A stretch of 64,000 bases of DNA from an uncultured Ruminiclostridium sp. (GTDB lineage: Bacteria > Bacillota > Clostridia > Oscillospirales > Ruminococcaceae), in assembly GCA_947594425.1 (NCBI GenBank), contig CANQED010000002.1:188364-252363 (forward strand). Direction: 5' to 3'. The translations under genes and the position numbers were made by a program. Position 1 is the stretch's first letter; every line of letters starts with the position of its first letter. Shown here one piece after another: positions 9,511 through 19,101 of this stretch. The notes below the pieces were generated by a model. It worked only from the letters and a program-made list of their open reading frames with translations, did no database searches and was not told where the DNA came from.

Positions 9511-10359
9511 TTAATTGAACTGCGTGCCTAAGCCCTCGTTAGTAAGCAGCTCGATAAGTATCGAGTGCGGCACGCGTCCGTCTATTATATTGGCTTTCTT
9601 TACCCCGCGCCGTACCGCCTCTACGCAGCAGTCGACCTTAGGTATCATACCGCCCGAGATTATGCCCTGCTTTTTAAGATAAGGCACCTCGGACAAGCCC
9701 ACCATACGTATAAGCGTATCGTCGTCGTCCTTATCCTCTAGCAGCCCCTTTATATCGGTAAGGAGTATAAGATTTTCCGCTTTCATCTGCGCTGCTATTC
9801 TTGCAGCGGCGGTGTCGGCGTTTATATTGTAGACCTTGCCGTCCGCCCCTGCAGCTACGGTGGATATGACGGGTATATACCCCTTTTCGAGCACGTCGTT
9901 TATGACCTTGACATTAACTTTGGTTATCTCGCCGACAAGGCCTAACTGCGGGTCGAGCTGCTCTGCCTCTATCATATGATCGTCCAGCCCGCACAAGCCT
10001 ATCGCCTCGCCGCCCGAGTTGTGCAACAGGTCGACAAGGTCTTTATTTACCTTTCCGCAAAGCACCATCTGCACTATCTCTATAGTCTCCTCGTCGGTAT
10101 AACGCAGACCGTTTACAAATTTGCTCTCCTTGCCGACCCGCCCGAGCATATCGTTTATCTCGGGGCCTCCGCCGTGGACGAGCACTATCTTCATGCCGCA
10201 GGTGGACAGCAATACTATATCCGACATCACCGCGTCTTTCAGCCGCTGATTAGTCATAGCGTTGCCGCCGTACTTTATCACTATTACCTTATTTGCGTAT
10301 TTTTGTATATAGGGCAGGGCGTCTATAAGGACCTTAGCCCGTGTGTCGTTATCTACCAT
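9511..10359 (-). CDS. argB: Acetylglutamate kinase
   Basis: The 282-residue amino-acid kinase phosphorylates N-acetylglutamate. VIKYGGNAM near residue 30, VLVHGGGPEI and the C-terminal KVDCCVEAVRRGV are family motifs. Before the kinase core there is an extra helix (VLIDALPYIQKYANK). In this family that helix marks the arginine-inhibited hexameric enzymes used with the cyclic ArgJ pathway, so feedback inhibition by arginine is likely here. It lies between argJ (10-base gap) and argD (18-base gap). Confidence 0.96.
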   Translation of the reverse strand: MVDNDTRAKVLIDALPYIQKYANKVIVIKYGGNAMTNQRLKDAVMSDIVLLSTCGMKIVLVHGGGPEINDMLGRVGKESKFVNGLRYTDEETIEIVQMVLCGKVNKDLVDLLHNSGGEAIGLCGLDDHMIEAEQLDPQLGLVGEITKVNVKVINDVLEKGYIPVISTVAAGADGKVYNINADTAAARIAAQMKAENLILLTDIKGLLEDKDDDDTLIRMVGLSEVPYLKKQGIISGGMIPKVDCCVEAVRRGVKKANIIDGRVPHSILIELLTNEGLGTQFN

Positions 10360-10369
10360 TATCTTCTCC

Positions 10370-11605
10370 TCAGCTTCTGTACTCGGCGTTTATCTTGACA
10401 TAATCATAGGTAAGATCGCAGCCCCACGCCACCGCGCGGTGAAATCCGCTCTTAAGGTCTACGGCAATGGTAACCTCGTCGGCGGAAAGTATATCGTGTG
10501 CCGTATCCTCGTCGTACGGCAGGCTCACGCCGTCCTCGTATACCTTTATGCTGCCTTTATTGCTGAGCAGTACCACCTCGGTGCGGTCGATGTCAAAATC
10601 TCCCTCGGTATAGCCCAGCGCGCAGAGTATCCGTCCGCAATTTGCGTCCGCGGCAAAAAGCGCCGCCTTTACAAGCGAGCTTGATATCACAGACTTTGCG
10701 GCGCGTCGCGCGACCTCCTCGCTCGGCGCGCCCTTAACTGCGCACTCGATAAGGCGGGTAGCGCCCTCGCCGTCGCGCGCGGTCTCGCGCGCAAGGTTCA
10801 TCATAACGGCATACAGCCCGTTGACAAAAGTCTCATAATCCCCGTCCTCGGAGGTTATCTCCTTATTCTCGGCAAGACCCGACGCCATAATGCACGCCAT
10901 ATCGTTAGTGGAGGTGTCTCCGTCCACGCATACCATATTGTAGGTGATATCCGCCGTGCGCTTAAGCGCCTTTTGCAGCAGCTCCGCGCGTATAGCCGCG
11001 TCGGTGGTGATAAAGCACAGCATAGTAGCCATATTAGGATTTATCATACCGCTGCCCTTACTTATCCCGCCGATATGACAGGTCTTGCCCCCGAGAGTAA
11101 ACTCTACCGCGACCTCTTTCTTTCTGGTGTCGGTGGTCATAATGGCCTCGCAGGCGTCCGAGCTGCCGCTTTCGCTGAGCATAGACGCGAGCTCGGGGAT
11201 TTTATCCTGTATAGGGTCTATAGACAGCTTTTGCCCGATAACGCCCGTCGAGCCGACTATTATATCCGCGTCGTCTATATTAAGCGCGTTAGCCGTAAGG
11301 ACGCACATCTTCTCGGCTATCTCGATACCGTTTTCGTTGCAGGTGTTGGCGTTGCCGCTGTTTACTATGACGGCCTGAGCGACGCCGTTCTCGAGGTGCC
11401 GCTTTGTTACGGCTATCGGCGCGCCCTTGACCTTATTTTGCGTATATATCGCGGCGGCGGCGCATTTTTTCTCGCAAGAGATAAGCGCGAGATCCTTTTT
11501 GGTGCTGCCCGCCTTTATCCCTGCATTAACGCCTCCTGCCTTAAAGCCCTTAGCGGCGCATATGCCGCCCTCGATAAATTTATAATCCTCAAATTCTACA
11601 AGCAT
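10370..11605 (-). CDS. argJ: Glutamate N-acetyltransferase (ornithine acetyltransferase)
   Basis: The enzyme recycles the acetyl group from N-acetylornithine to glutamate. Members may also use acetyl-CoA, which I cannot decide from sequence. The ATG at 11605 (411 residues, MLVEFEDYKF) is preferred over an upstream TTG because AAAGGAG lies just before it. The self-cleavage site is visible as NPNMATML, with Thr194 becoming the N-terminal nucleophile of the beta chain. The C-terminal LTYDYVKINAEYRS is typical. Because ArgJ is present, no argE is needed, and none is in the operon. Confidence 0.96.
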   Translation of the reverse strand: MLVEFEDYKFIEGGICAAKGFKAGGVNAGIKAGSTKKDLALISCEKKCAAAAIYTQNKVKGAPIAVTKRHLENGVAQAVIVNSGNANTCNENGIEIAEKMCVLTANALNIDDADIIVGSTGVIGQKLSIDPIQDKIPELASMLSESGSSDACEAIMTTDTRKKEVAVEFTLGGKTCHIGGISKGSGMINPNMATMLCFITTDAAIRAELLQKALKRTADITYNMVCVDGDTSTNDMACIMASGLAENKEITSEDGDYETFVNGLYAVMMNLARETARDGEGATRLIECAVKGAPSEEVARRAAKSVISSSLVKAALFAADANCGRILCALGYTEGDFDIDRTEVVLLSNKGSIKVYEDGVSLPYDEDTAHDILSADEVTIAVDLKSGFHRAVAWGCDLTYDYVKINAEYRS

Positions 11606-11615
11606 AATTTCTCCT

Positions 11616-12551
11616 TTAAACAAGCCCTTTGGTCTCTTCTATGCCGCACATAATGTTCATACACTGTACCGCCGCGCCGCTCGCGCCCTTTCCGAGGTTG
11701 TCGAACCTCGAACACAGCAATACCCTGTCGTCCGTTCCGAAAACGTATATCTCCATATAGTTTCTGCCCGAGAGGGTATTAGCCGCCAAAAATCCCCCCG
11801 ACGGAAGTTCTCCGAGCGGCTGCACCTTTACGAGCTTTTGCCCCGCATAATGCTCGCTCAAAGCTTTATGTATATCTTCTACAGTGCGATATTTATTAAG
11901 CAGCCGCGTAACTATCGGCACCGTGACCGTCATACCGCTGTAATAGTCGCACACATACGGGCAGAACACGGGCTCGTACTTTAGCCCCGATATTATCTTC
12001 ATCTCGGGCAAGTGCTTATGCTGCTGCGTCAGCGCATACTCTCTGGGCGCATCAAACTCCTCCGAGCGGTCGGGGGCCTCATACTGGGCTATGCCCTTTT
12101 TGCCCGCGCCGCTGTACCCCGACACCGCGTGCACCGTGACGGGATAGTCCGCGCTCATTATCCCCTTGCTTACAAGCGGGTATACAAGCGAGATAAATCC
12201 CCCCGCATAGCAGCCCGGCACGGCTACCCTGTCCGACCCCGCTATCTTGTCGCGGTGCGCCTTGGACAATTCGGGAAAGCCGTACGCCCAGTCGGGCAGG
12301 GTGCGGTGGGCGGTAGACGCGTCTATTATCCTCACCTTGTCCCCCGCGAGACCTACCGCCTGTCTTGCCGCGTCGTCGGGCAGGCATAAAAAGGTTATGT
12401 CGGATAAATTTATCAGCCTTTGCCGCTCTTTCTCGTCCTTGCGCTTATCCTCGTCTATTTTGAGCAATTCTATATCGTCTCTGCCGTTAAAGCGCTCGAG
12501 TATCTTAAGCCCCGTCGTGCCCTCTTGTCCGTCAATATATACCTTAATCAT
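11616..12551 (-). CDS. argC: N-acetyl-gamma-glutamyl-phosphate reductase (type 2)
   Basis: The 311-residue NADPH-dependent reductase makes N-acetylglutamate semialdehyde from the ArgB product. It starts YIDGQEGTTGLKI, the signature of the shorter type-2 ArgC group rather than the GxTGYxG of type 1. The catalytic cysteine is C114 in VPGCYAGG. It lies between the GNAT gene and argJ with 10-base gaps on both sides. Confidence 0.95.
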   Translation of the reverse strand: MIKVYIDGQEGTTGLKILERFNGRDDIELLKIDEDKRKDEKERQRLINLSDITFLCLPDDAARQAVGLAGDKVRIIDASTAHRTLPDWAYGFPELSKAHRDKIAGSDRVAVPGCYAGGFISLVYPLVSKGIMSADYPVTVHAVSGYSGAGKKGIAQYEAPDRSEEFDAPREYALTQQHKHLPEMKIISGLKYEPVFCPYVCDYYSGMTVTVPIVTRLLNKYRTVEDIHKALSEHYAGQKLVKVQPLGELPSGGFLAANTLSGRNYMEIYVFGTDDRVLLCSRFDNLGKGASGAAVQCMNIMCGIEETKGLV

Positions 12552-12561
12552 AAATATCCTT

Positions 12562-12984
12562 TCAGACCTCTCCCTTAGTCAAAAATCTCGTCATACCCGA
12601 GCCGCGCTCGTCGTTGGGGCGGCGCATGAACCCGAGCTTTTCGTAAAAGGGCTCTTTGTCCTTAGCGGACATAAGGTTTACCATTATCGTTTCGCCCTCC
12701 TCGGCGACAGACAACGCGCAGTTCATAAGCTCTTTTAACATCCTGCTTCCTATCCCCATACGCTGATATTCGGGGCGGACGATAACGTCCGAGATAAAAA
12801 ACTGATACCCGCCGTCGCCCACTACCCTCGCCGAGCCGACCTCCTTTTCTCCGTCAAGCGCGGTTATCGCGAACACCGAGCGCTGCTCGGCACAGGCGAG
12901 CTGGCGCGGTGACAGTTCGTACCAGCCTACGCTGCGGCGAAAGGAATTTATATCCTTAGGGAGCCTTAATTCGTATGTGATCAT
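12562..12984 (-). CDS. GNAT-family N-acetyltransferase in the arginine operon
   Basis: The 140-residue protein is a single GNAT domain. The acetyl-CoA loop is visible as VVRPEYQRMGIGSRML (about residues 70-85), and the C-terminus has the usual FYEKLGF strand-helix. Its start overlaps the argH stop by four bases (ATGA), so it is translationally coupled to argH and lies 10 bases before argC. Position suggests an arginine-related job, for example a short N-acetylglutamate synthase that feeds the ArgJ cycle, but unrelated GNATs are also found as passengers. Substrate is unknown. Confidence 0.85.
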   Translation of the reverse strand: MITYELRLPKDINSFRRSVGWYELSPRQLACAEQRSVFAITALDGEKEVGSARVVGDGGYQFFISDVIVRPEYQRMGIGSRMLKELMNCALSVAEEGETIMVNLMSAKDKEPFYEKLGFMRRPNDERGSGMTRFLTKGEV

Positions 12985-14366
12985 ATCTTTATATTTTTCA
13001 CCCGCTCTTTTAACTCGGCTATCTGTGCCTTTACCGCGTCGGGCGCGGGTCCTCCCTCGACGCCTCTGGTCATAACGCAGCGGTCGAGCGCTATCGCGTC
13101 GTATACATCGCTGTCAAAGAGCTCGGACAGCTTATTGTATTCTTCTATCCGCAGCTGCTCAAGGGTGGTATTTAGCTCTATGCACCGCGCTACAAGCGTG
13201 CCGGTTATCTTGTACGCCGTTCTGAACGGCATGCCCTTTTTTACCAAATAATCCGCGCAGTCGGTCGCGTTAATAAAGCCCTTAGCCGCAGCGGCGCGCA
13301 TATTGTCCTTATTCACCGTCATGGTCTTTAGCATGGGGATAAAGGTCTTTATGCACATCTTAACGGTGTCCGCCGCGTCGAATATCGCCTCTTTATCCTC
13401 CTGCATATCCTTATTGTATGCAAGCGGCAAGCCTTTCATCATGGTGAGCAGGGTCTGCAGGTCGCCGTACACGCGGGCGGTCTTCCCGCGTATTAGCTCG
13501 GTTATGTCGGGGTTCTTCTTCTGCGGCATTATCGAGCTGCCCGTGGAGTAGGCGTCGTCGAGCTCTATAAACTTAAATTCCCACGAGCACCAGAGTATTA
13601 TCTCCTCGGAAAATCTCGACAGGTGCATCATGATAATAGACAGCACGCCCGCAAGCTCTATCGCATAATCTCGGTCGCTGACCCCGTCAAGGCTGTTCAG
13701 CGTTATATCTCTAAAACCGAGCAATTCGGCGGTGCGCCTGCGGTCGAGCGGATAAGTAGTCCCCGCCAAAGCGCAGCTGCCTAACGGCATAACGTCCGCG
13801 CGGCGGCAACAGTCACTGAGCCGCTCAAGATCCCTCGCAAACATCTGCGCATACGCCATAAGGTGGTGGGCAAAGGTCACGGGCTGTGCGCGCTGCATAT
13901 GCGTATACCCCGGCATAACGGTTTCAATATGCTCTTGTGAAATGGCAATAAGGCAGCCTATAAGCTCTCTTACCATATCCGCGATAGTCTTAATCTCGTC
14001 TTTAAGGTACAGCTTAAGGTCGACGGCTACTTGGTCGTTCCTGCTGCGGGCGGTATGCAGCCGCTTTCCCGCGTCGCCGATACGCTTAGTAAGCTCCGCC
14101 TCGATAAACATATGTATGTCCTCGGCGTTAGGGTCTATTTTAAGGCTGCCGCTCTCCATATCCTCAAGTATGCCTTTTAGCCCCGCGATTATTGCCTCGC
14201 TCTCGGACGGGTCGATTATCCCCTGCTCGCCGAGCATACGCGCGTGCGCTATCGACCCCGCTATGTCCTGACGATACATACGCGAGTCAAAGCTTATCGA
14301 CGAATTAAAATCGTTAACGTCGGAGGCTATCTCTTTTGAAAAGCGCCCCGCCCACATCATTGCCAT
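12981..14366 (-). CDS. argH: Argininosuccinate lyase
   Basis: The 461-residue enzyme splits argininosuccinate into arginine and fumarate. The superfamily signature GSSIMPQKKNPD is intact, with HTARSRNDQVA near residue 100 and the catalytic His in GYTHMQRAQP. The ATG at 14366 (MAMMWAGRFSKE) is chosen because AGAGAGG lies about 8 bases upstream; ten extra in-frame codons upstream are not supported. It follows argG after 86 bases and overlaps the GNAT gene by 4 bases. Confidence 0.96.
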   Translation of the reverse strand: MAMMWAGRFSKEIASDVNDFNSSISFDSRMYRQDIAGSIAHARMLGEQGIIDPSESEAIIAGLKGILEDMESGSLKIDPNAEDIHMFIEAELTKRIGDAGKRLHTARSRNDQVAVDLKLYLKDEIKTIADMVRELIGCLIAISQEHIETVMPGYTHMQRAQPVTFAHHLMAYAQMFARDLERLSDCCRRADVMPLGSCALAGTTYPLDRRRTAELLGFRDITLNSLDGVSDRDYAIELAGVLSIIMMHLSRFSEEIILWCSWEFKFIELDDAYSTGSSIMPQKKNPDITELIRGKTARVYGDLQTLLTMMKGLPLAYNKDMQEDKEAIFDAADTVKMCIKTFIPMLKTMTVNKDNMRAAAAKGFINATDCADYLVKKGMPFRTAYKITGTLVARCIELNTTLEQLRIEEYNKLSELFDSDVYDAIALDRCVMTRGVEGGPAPDAVKAQIAELKERVKNIKI

Positions 14367-14400
14367 TTTGTGTACCTCTCTATTCGTAAAAAGCATAAAC

Positions 14401-14428
14401 AGGGGAAAACCGCTCGCAGTCTTCCCCT
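14401..14428 (-). other. Inverted repeat between argG and argH
   Basis: AGGGGAA and TTCCCCT flank a 14-base interval between argG and argH. Only a short TTTATGC tail follows on the minus strand, so it is a poor terminator. It may stabilise or partly attenuate the distal arginine mRNA. Confidence 0.35.
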
Positions 14429-14452
14429 TTTATCAGCAATTCAGCTTAAAGC

Positions 14453-15682
<1,230 letters not shown>

Positions 15683-15748
15683 TTTCTTTCTCTCCTTGAT
15701 ACTGTATTTATCGGACTGACCTCGCCCGTTTTGAACATTACATTGAAT

Positions 15749-15776
15749 ATTATACACGCTATTTTTCAAAAGTCAA
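15749..15776 (-). promoter_or_regulatory. Promoter of the arginine operon
   Basis: On the minus strand TTGACT (15776-15771) and TATAAT (15754-15749) are 16 bases apart. The predicted start near 15742 gives a leader of about 60 bases before argG. No other strong promoter was seen inside the operon. Confidence 0.75.
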
Positions 15777-15792
15777 GGGATTTTATACATTA

Positions 15793-15821
15793 TTATGCAT
15801 AAAATACAGTATATTCTGTAT
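15793..15821. promoter_or_regulatory. Two palindromes upstream of argG and xre (candidate operators)
   Basis: TTATGCATAA (15793-15802) is a perfect 10-base palindrome. It is followed at once by ATACAG-N6-CTGTAT (15804-15821). They lie between the divergent argG and xre promoters. They share the AT-rich look of ArgR/AhrC boxes but do not match the classic consensus well, so an ArgR site is only one option; autoregulation by the XRE protein is another. Confidence 0.4.
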
Positions 15822-15859
15822 ATTTATTGAATTTTTAAAAAAATTTTTGAAAATTTCGA

Positions 15860-15888
15860 TTGACAGCGGCATAAAAGCGGACTATAAT
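15860..15888 (+). promoter_or_regulatory. Promoter of the XRE regulator gene
   Basis: TTGACA (15860-15865) and TATAAT (15883-15888) are spaced by 17 bases, with the start codon 36 bases further on. Confidence 0.8.
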
Positions 15889-15923
15889 ATATATAGAAGT
15901 TTATTTTCTGTGGGAGGGATACG

Positions 15924-16310
15924 ATGCTGCTCGGTGAAAAGCTTGAAGTGCTTATTAAAAGAAACGGATACAAAAAGACGGATTTTGCGCGCGAGGCGGG
16001 GATAACCTACCGCGCCCTTGCAAATTACCTGAGCGGCAGCAGAAAGCCGCGCGGAAAGATACTCGACAAGATGGCCGAGCTGCTGAACACCTCCGCCGAA
16101 GAGTTGACGGGCGGGGACGATATTACCCTCACCTCAGCAGAGAAGCTGTACTTTACCGGCAGCTCGGACAAAAAGCTGCTTAGCGCGGCGGACGATATAT
16201 TAAAGCAGCTCGATGAGATCTTCTCCTCCGATATGGAAGAAAAGGACAAGACCGCGTTCTTTAATTGCATTGCCGAAAAATATTTTGCACAAAAAGCGGA
16301 AAATGAATAA
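15924..16310 (+). CDS. XRE-family DNA-binding regulator
   Basis: The 128-residue protein has an N-terminal helix-turn-helix of the Cro/CI type (residues about 5-60: KTDFAREAGITYRALANYLSGSRKPRGKILDKMAELL), followed by an acidic helical C-terminal half of unknown role. The ATG is preceded by GGGAGGGA. It has its own strong promoter and is divergent from argG. Its targets are unknown; the palindromes at 15793-15821 are a plausible autoregulatory or arginine-operon site. Confidence 0.85.
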   Translation: MLLGEKLEVLIKRNGYKKTDFAREAGITYRALANYLSGSRKPRGKILDKMAELLNTSAEELTGGDDITLTSAEKLYFTGSSDKKLLSAADDILKQLDEIFSSDMEEKDKTAFFNCIAEKYFAQKAENE

Positions 16311-16317
16311 AAAGCTA

Positions 16318-16346
16318 TTGACAAATATCAGGAAAAGTGATATAGT
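16318..16346 (+). promoter_or_regulatory. Promoter of the metal-efflux operon
   Basis: TTGACA (16318-16323) and TATAGT (16341-16346) are spaced by 17 bases. The first operator-like palindrome begins 13 bases downstream of the -10 box, a usual place for an ArsR/SmtB-type repressor to block transcription. Confidence 0.75.
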
Positions 16347-16358
16347 TATATTAAACAG

Positions 16359-16374
16359 TTGAACAATCGTTCAA
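16359..16374. promoter_or_regulatory. ArsR/CadC-type operator 1
   Basis: TTGAACAATCGTTCAA is a perfect inverted repeat (TTGAAC-N4-GTTCAA) directly between the promoter and the repressor start codon. Its form agrees with known ArsR/SmtB operators. Confidence 0.7.
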
Positions 16375-16389
16375 ATGAAAGGAAGTCAG

Positions 16390-16758
16390 ATGTCACCTAA
16401 CAACGTCGGCGACGCCGAATTTTGCAAGTGCAATACGATACACGACGAGATAATAGCCAAGGTCAGCGAGGGTATGCTGGAAAAGGAGCAGTTTGAAAAG
16501 CTGTCAATGTTTTTCAAAGCGATAAGCGACGAGACAAGGATAAAGATACTTTACTCTTTGTCCATATCCAAGATGTGCGTGTGTGATCTCGCGGCACTGC
16601 TTAATATGACCGTGTCCGCTATTTCTCACCAGCTTAGAGTATTACGGGCGGCTCAGCTCGTCCGCAGCGAAAAGCAGGGCAAGGTCGTGTATTATATGCT
16701 CAGCGACGAGCACGTAAACACCGTGTTCGGCAACGCGATAGAGCATATTATGGAATAA
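16390..16758 (+). CDS. cadC: ArsR/SmtB-family metal-sensing repressor, CadC-like
   Basis: The 122-residue winged-helix protein carries Cys pairs near the N-terminus (FCKCN) and at the start of the recognition unit (KMCVCDLAALL). These are the places where CadC binds Cd, Pb or Zn. The DNA-reading helix is NMTVSAISHQLRVL. The ATG at 16390 is favoured over the one at 16375 because AAAGGAAG lies in front of it. It precedes the P1B ATPase gene and should derepress it when metal binds. A short GC hairpin with a T-run (16774-16800) follows, which could weaken read-through into the ATPase gene. Confidence 0.9.
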   Translation: MSPNNVGDAEFCKCNTIHDEIIAKVSEGMLEKEQFEKLSMFFKAISDETRIKILYSLSISKMCVCDLAALLNMTVSAISHQLRVLRAAQLVRSEKQGKVVYYMLSDEHVNTVFGNAIEHIME

Positions 16759-16811
16759 TTTTGGCGAGCTTCTGCCCTGCCGAGTGGGGCGGTTATTTTT
16801 TAAGCTTACAC

Positions 16812-16827
16812 TTGAATGATTACTCAA
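16812..16827. promoter_or_regulatory. ArsR/CadC-type operator 2, before the ATPase gene
   Basis: TTGAATGATTACTCAA has the same TTGA-N8-TCAA form and length as operator 1 and lies 34 bases before the ATPase start codon. This suggests that the repressor also acts directly in front of the pump gene. Confidence 0.55.
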
Positions 16828-16861
16828 TTGTTCAATCCTGCGAATGAATTACGGAGGCAAT

Positions 16862-18946
16862 ATGGAATACAAGTACATCTTAGAGGGGCTCGACTGTGCT
16901 AACTGCGCGGAGAAGATACGCGCCGCCGCGGAAAAGGACGCTTTAGTCAAGAGTGCGGCAATGAATTTTATGAGTAAAGAGCTTACTCTCACCGCACCGC
17001 GCGCCGACGCCGACGAGCTTTTCTCCCGAGTAGAAAGGACGGTAAAGGCGATAGAGCCCGACGTAAGGGTAATACCTAAATCCGACTATACCGAGGAGAA
17101 CGAGAGCCATACGGCCGATATTATAAAGATAATCGCGGCGGGCGTGCTGTTTGCGGCGGGGCTTGTTACGGAGCACCTGATACTTAATAATAACGCGGGG
17201 CATATTGCGGCGCTGATATGCTATCTTTTAGCGTATATCCTCACCGCCGCAGAGGTCGCGATAACGGCGATAAAGTCCATTATACGCCTGAACTTTTTTA
17301 ACGAGAACACGCTGATGCTTATTGCGAGCATAGGCGCGATAGCCTTGGGAGAATATGAAGAGGCGGTCGCGGTAATGCTGTTTTACTCTATAGGCGAGCT
17401 TTTTGAGAGCATAGCGGTTAATCGCTCGCGCCGCAGCATAAACGCGCTGATAAAGACAAGACCCGAAGAGGCGGAGCTTTTATCCGACGGGGAGTATATC
17501 ACCCTCCCGCCCGAGCAGGTACCCACCGGCTCGGTGATAAGGGTGCGCGCGGGCGAAAAAGTACCGCTCGACGGGGTGATAATCTCGGGGGCTACCTCCC
17601 TCGACACCTCGGCGCTGACGGGAGAGAGCCTGCCGAGAGACGCGGGCGAAAACGACGAGGTAAAAGCAGGCTCGATAAATCTGTCGGGCACGATAACCGT
17701 CCGCACGACTGCGGAGTTTTGCGATACTGCGGTGTATAAAATGCTCGAGAGCGTCGAGCACGCGGCGGAGAAAAAGACCCGCACCGAGAACTTTATCACG
17801 GTGTTCGCAAAATATTACACCCCCGCGGTGGTACTGCTCGCGGTGCTTGTGGCGCTGATACCGCCTCTGTTTACGGGGTACGACTTTGCGACGTGGATAC
17901 AGCGCGGGCTGATATTCTTGGTAATATCCTGCCCCTGCGCGCTGGTCATATCGGTGCCTATGGGGTATTTTGCGGGAATAGGCAGAGCCTCGCGCGAGGG
18001 CGTGCTCGTAAAGGGCAGCAACTATTTAGAGGCGTTCGCTAAAGCGGGAGCGGTGCTCTTTGACAAGACCGGCACGCTTACCGAGGGGAGATTTAAGGTG
18101 TCCGAGGTCTATCCCGTCGGTGTGTCAAGAGAGCAGCTATTGGAAATTTGCGCCCACGCCGAAAGCAGCTCTAACCACCCGATAGCGCTGTCTGTCGTAG
18201 AAGAATACGGCGGGGCGGCGGACGTTACGCGCATGACCTTATGCGAAGAGCTTGCGGGCAAGGGCATACACGCGATAACCGACGGCAAGGACGTATTATG
18301 CGGAAACGCAAAGCTGCTGTCCGATAACGGCATATCCGTGCAAAAGCAGGACGGCACGGCATTATACGCCGCCATAGACGGAAAATACATCGGCTGCATA
18401 TGCTTTTCCGATACGCTGAAGAGCGGCGCAAAGGAGACCATAGCCGAGCTAAAGCGCAGGAATATCAAGACATATATACTCACAGGCGATAATGAAACCG
18501 CCGCCAAGGCCGCCGCAAGCGAGCTCGGCGCGGACGGCTGCTATTATGAGCTTATGCCCGACGACAAGAGGCAGATAACCGAGCAAACAAAAAGTGAGCT
18601 CAAAAAAGGCAAGCGCGTTATCTTTGTCGGGGACGGTATAAACGACGCGCCCGTCATAGCGCAGGCGGATATCGGCGTGGCAATGGGCGCGGGGTCGGAC
18701 AGCGCGATAGAGACCGCCGACGCGGTGCTTATGAACGGAGACCCGAAAAAGCTGATAAGCGCGGTGGATATAAGTGCAAAGACAAACCTCACGGTAATGG
18801 AGAATATAGTGTTCGCGCTTGCGGTAAAGCTGATACTACAGGTGCTCGGGCTTGTCGGGCTTGCCAATATGTGGGCGGCGGTGTTCGCGGACGTGGGCGT
18901 TACCCTGCTCGCGATACTCAATTCGCTGAGACTGCTGAAAAGATAA
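16862..18946 (+). CDS. cadA: Cd/Zn/Pb-exporting P1B-type ATPase
   Basis: The 694-residue membrane pump has an N-terminal heavy-metal domain with GLDCANCA (C12, C15). It has about eight membrane segments, the CPC metal-transport motif in SCPCALVIS (about residue 356), the phosphorylation site DKTGTLTEG (Asp about 400), SSNHPIA and GDGINDAPVIA. CPCALVIS, a Lys in AVKLILQVLGL and an Asp in FADVGVTLLAILNSLRLL point to the Zn/Cd/Pb group (P1B-2) rather than copper. ATG 16862 follows ACGGAGG; an upstream in-frame ATG at 16844 lacks a signal. It is controlled by the CadC-like repressor just upstream. Confidence 0.93.
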   Translation: MEYKYILEGLDCANCAEKIRAAAEKDALVKSAAMNFMSKELTLTAPRADADELFSRVERTVKAIEPDVRVIPKSDYTEENESHTADIIKIIAAGVLFAAGLVTEHLILNNNAGHIAALICYLLAYILTAAEVAITAIKSIIRLNFFNENTLMLIASIGAIALGEYEEAVAVMLFYSIGELFESIAVNRSRRSINALIKTRPEEAELLSDGEYITLPPEQVPTGSVIRVRAGEKVPLDGVIISGATSLDTSALTGESLPRDAGENDEVKAGSINLSGTITVRTTAEFCDTAVYKMLESVEHAAEKKTRTENFITVFAKYYTPAVVLLAVLVALIPPLFTGYDFATWIQRGLIFLVISCPCALVISVPMGYFAGIGRASREGVLVKGSNYLEAFAKAGAVLFDKTGTLTEGRFKVSEVYPVGVSREQLLEICAHAESSSNHPIALSVVEEYGGAADVTRMTLCEELAGKGIHAITDGKDVLCGNAKLLSDNGISVQKQDGTALYAAIDGKYIGCICFSDTLKSGAKETIAELKRRNIKTYILTGDNETAAKAAASELGADGCYYELMPDDKRQITEQTKSELKKGKRVIFVGDGINDAPVIAQADIGVAMGAGSDSAIETADAVLMNGDPKKLISAVDISAKTNLTVMENIVFALAVKLILQVLGLVGLANMWAAVFADVGVTLLAILNSLRLLKR

Positions 18947-19033
18947 GCTTGTGCAGAAAATATAAAATTAATTTCCGATTTTGTGCGATATGACAAATTT
19001 TTCATAAAGCGGAGATATTATCAATAAATTGAC

Positions 19034-19062
19034 TTGACTTTAGCGAATATCAGTGATATATT
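19034..19062 (+). promoter_or_regulatory. Promoter of the SurA-N-like lipoprotein gene
   Basis: TTGACT (19034-19039) is followed after 17 bases by TATATT (19057-19062), with a possible alternative -10 TATTAT two bases later. The start codon is at 19102. Confidence 0.6.
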
Positions 19063-19101
19063 ATAGTTTAGAGGGTGAATAATTTTTTAAGGAGCAATGT
19101 T

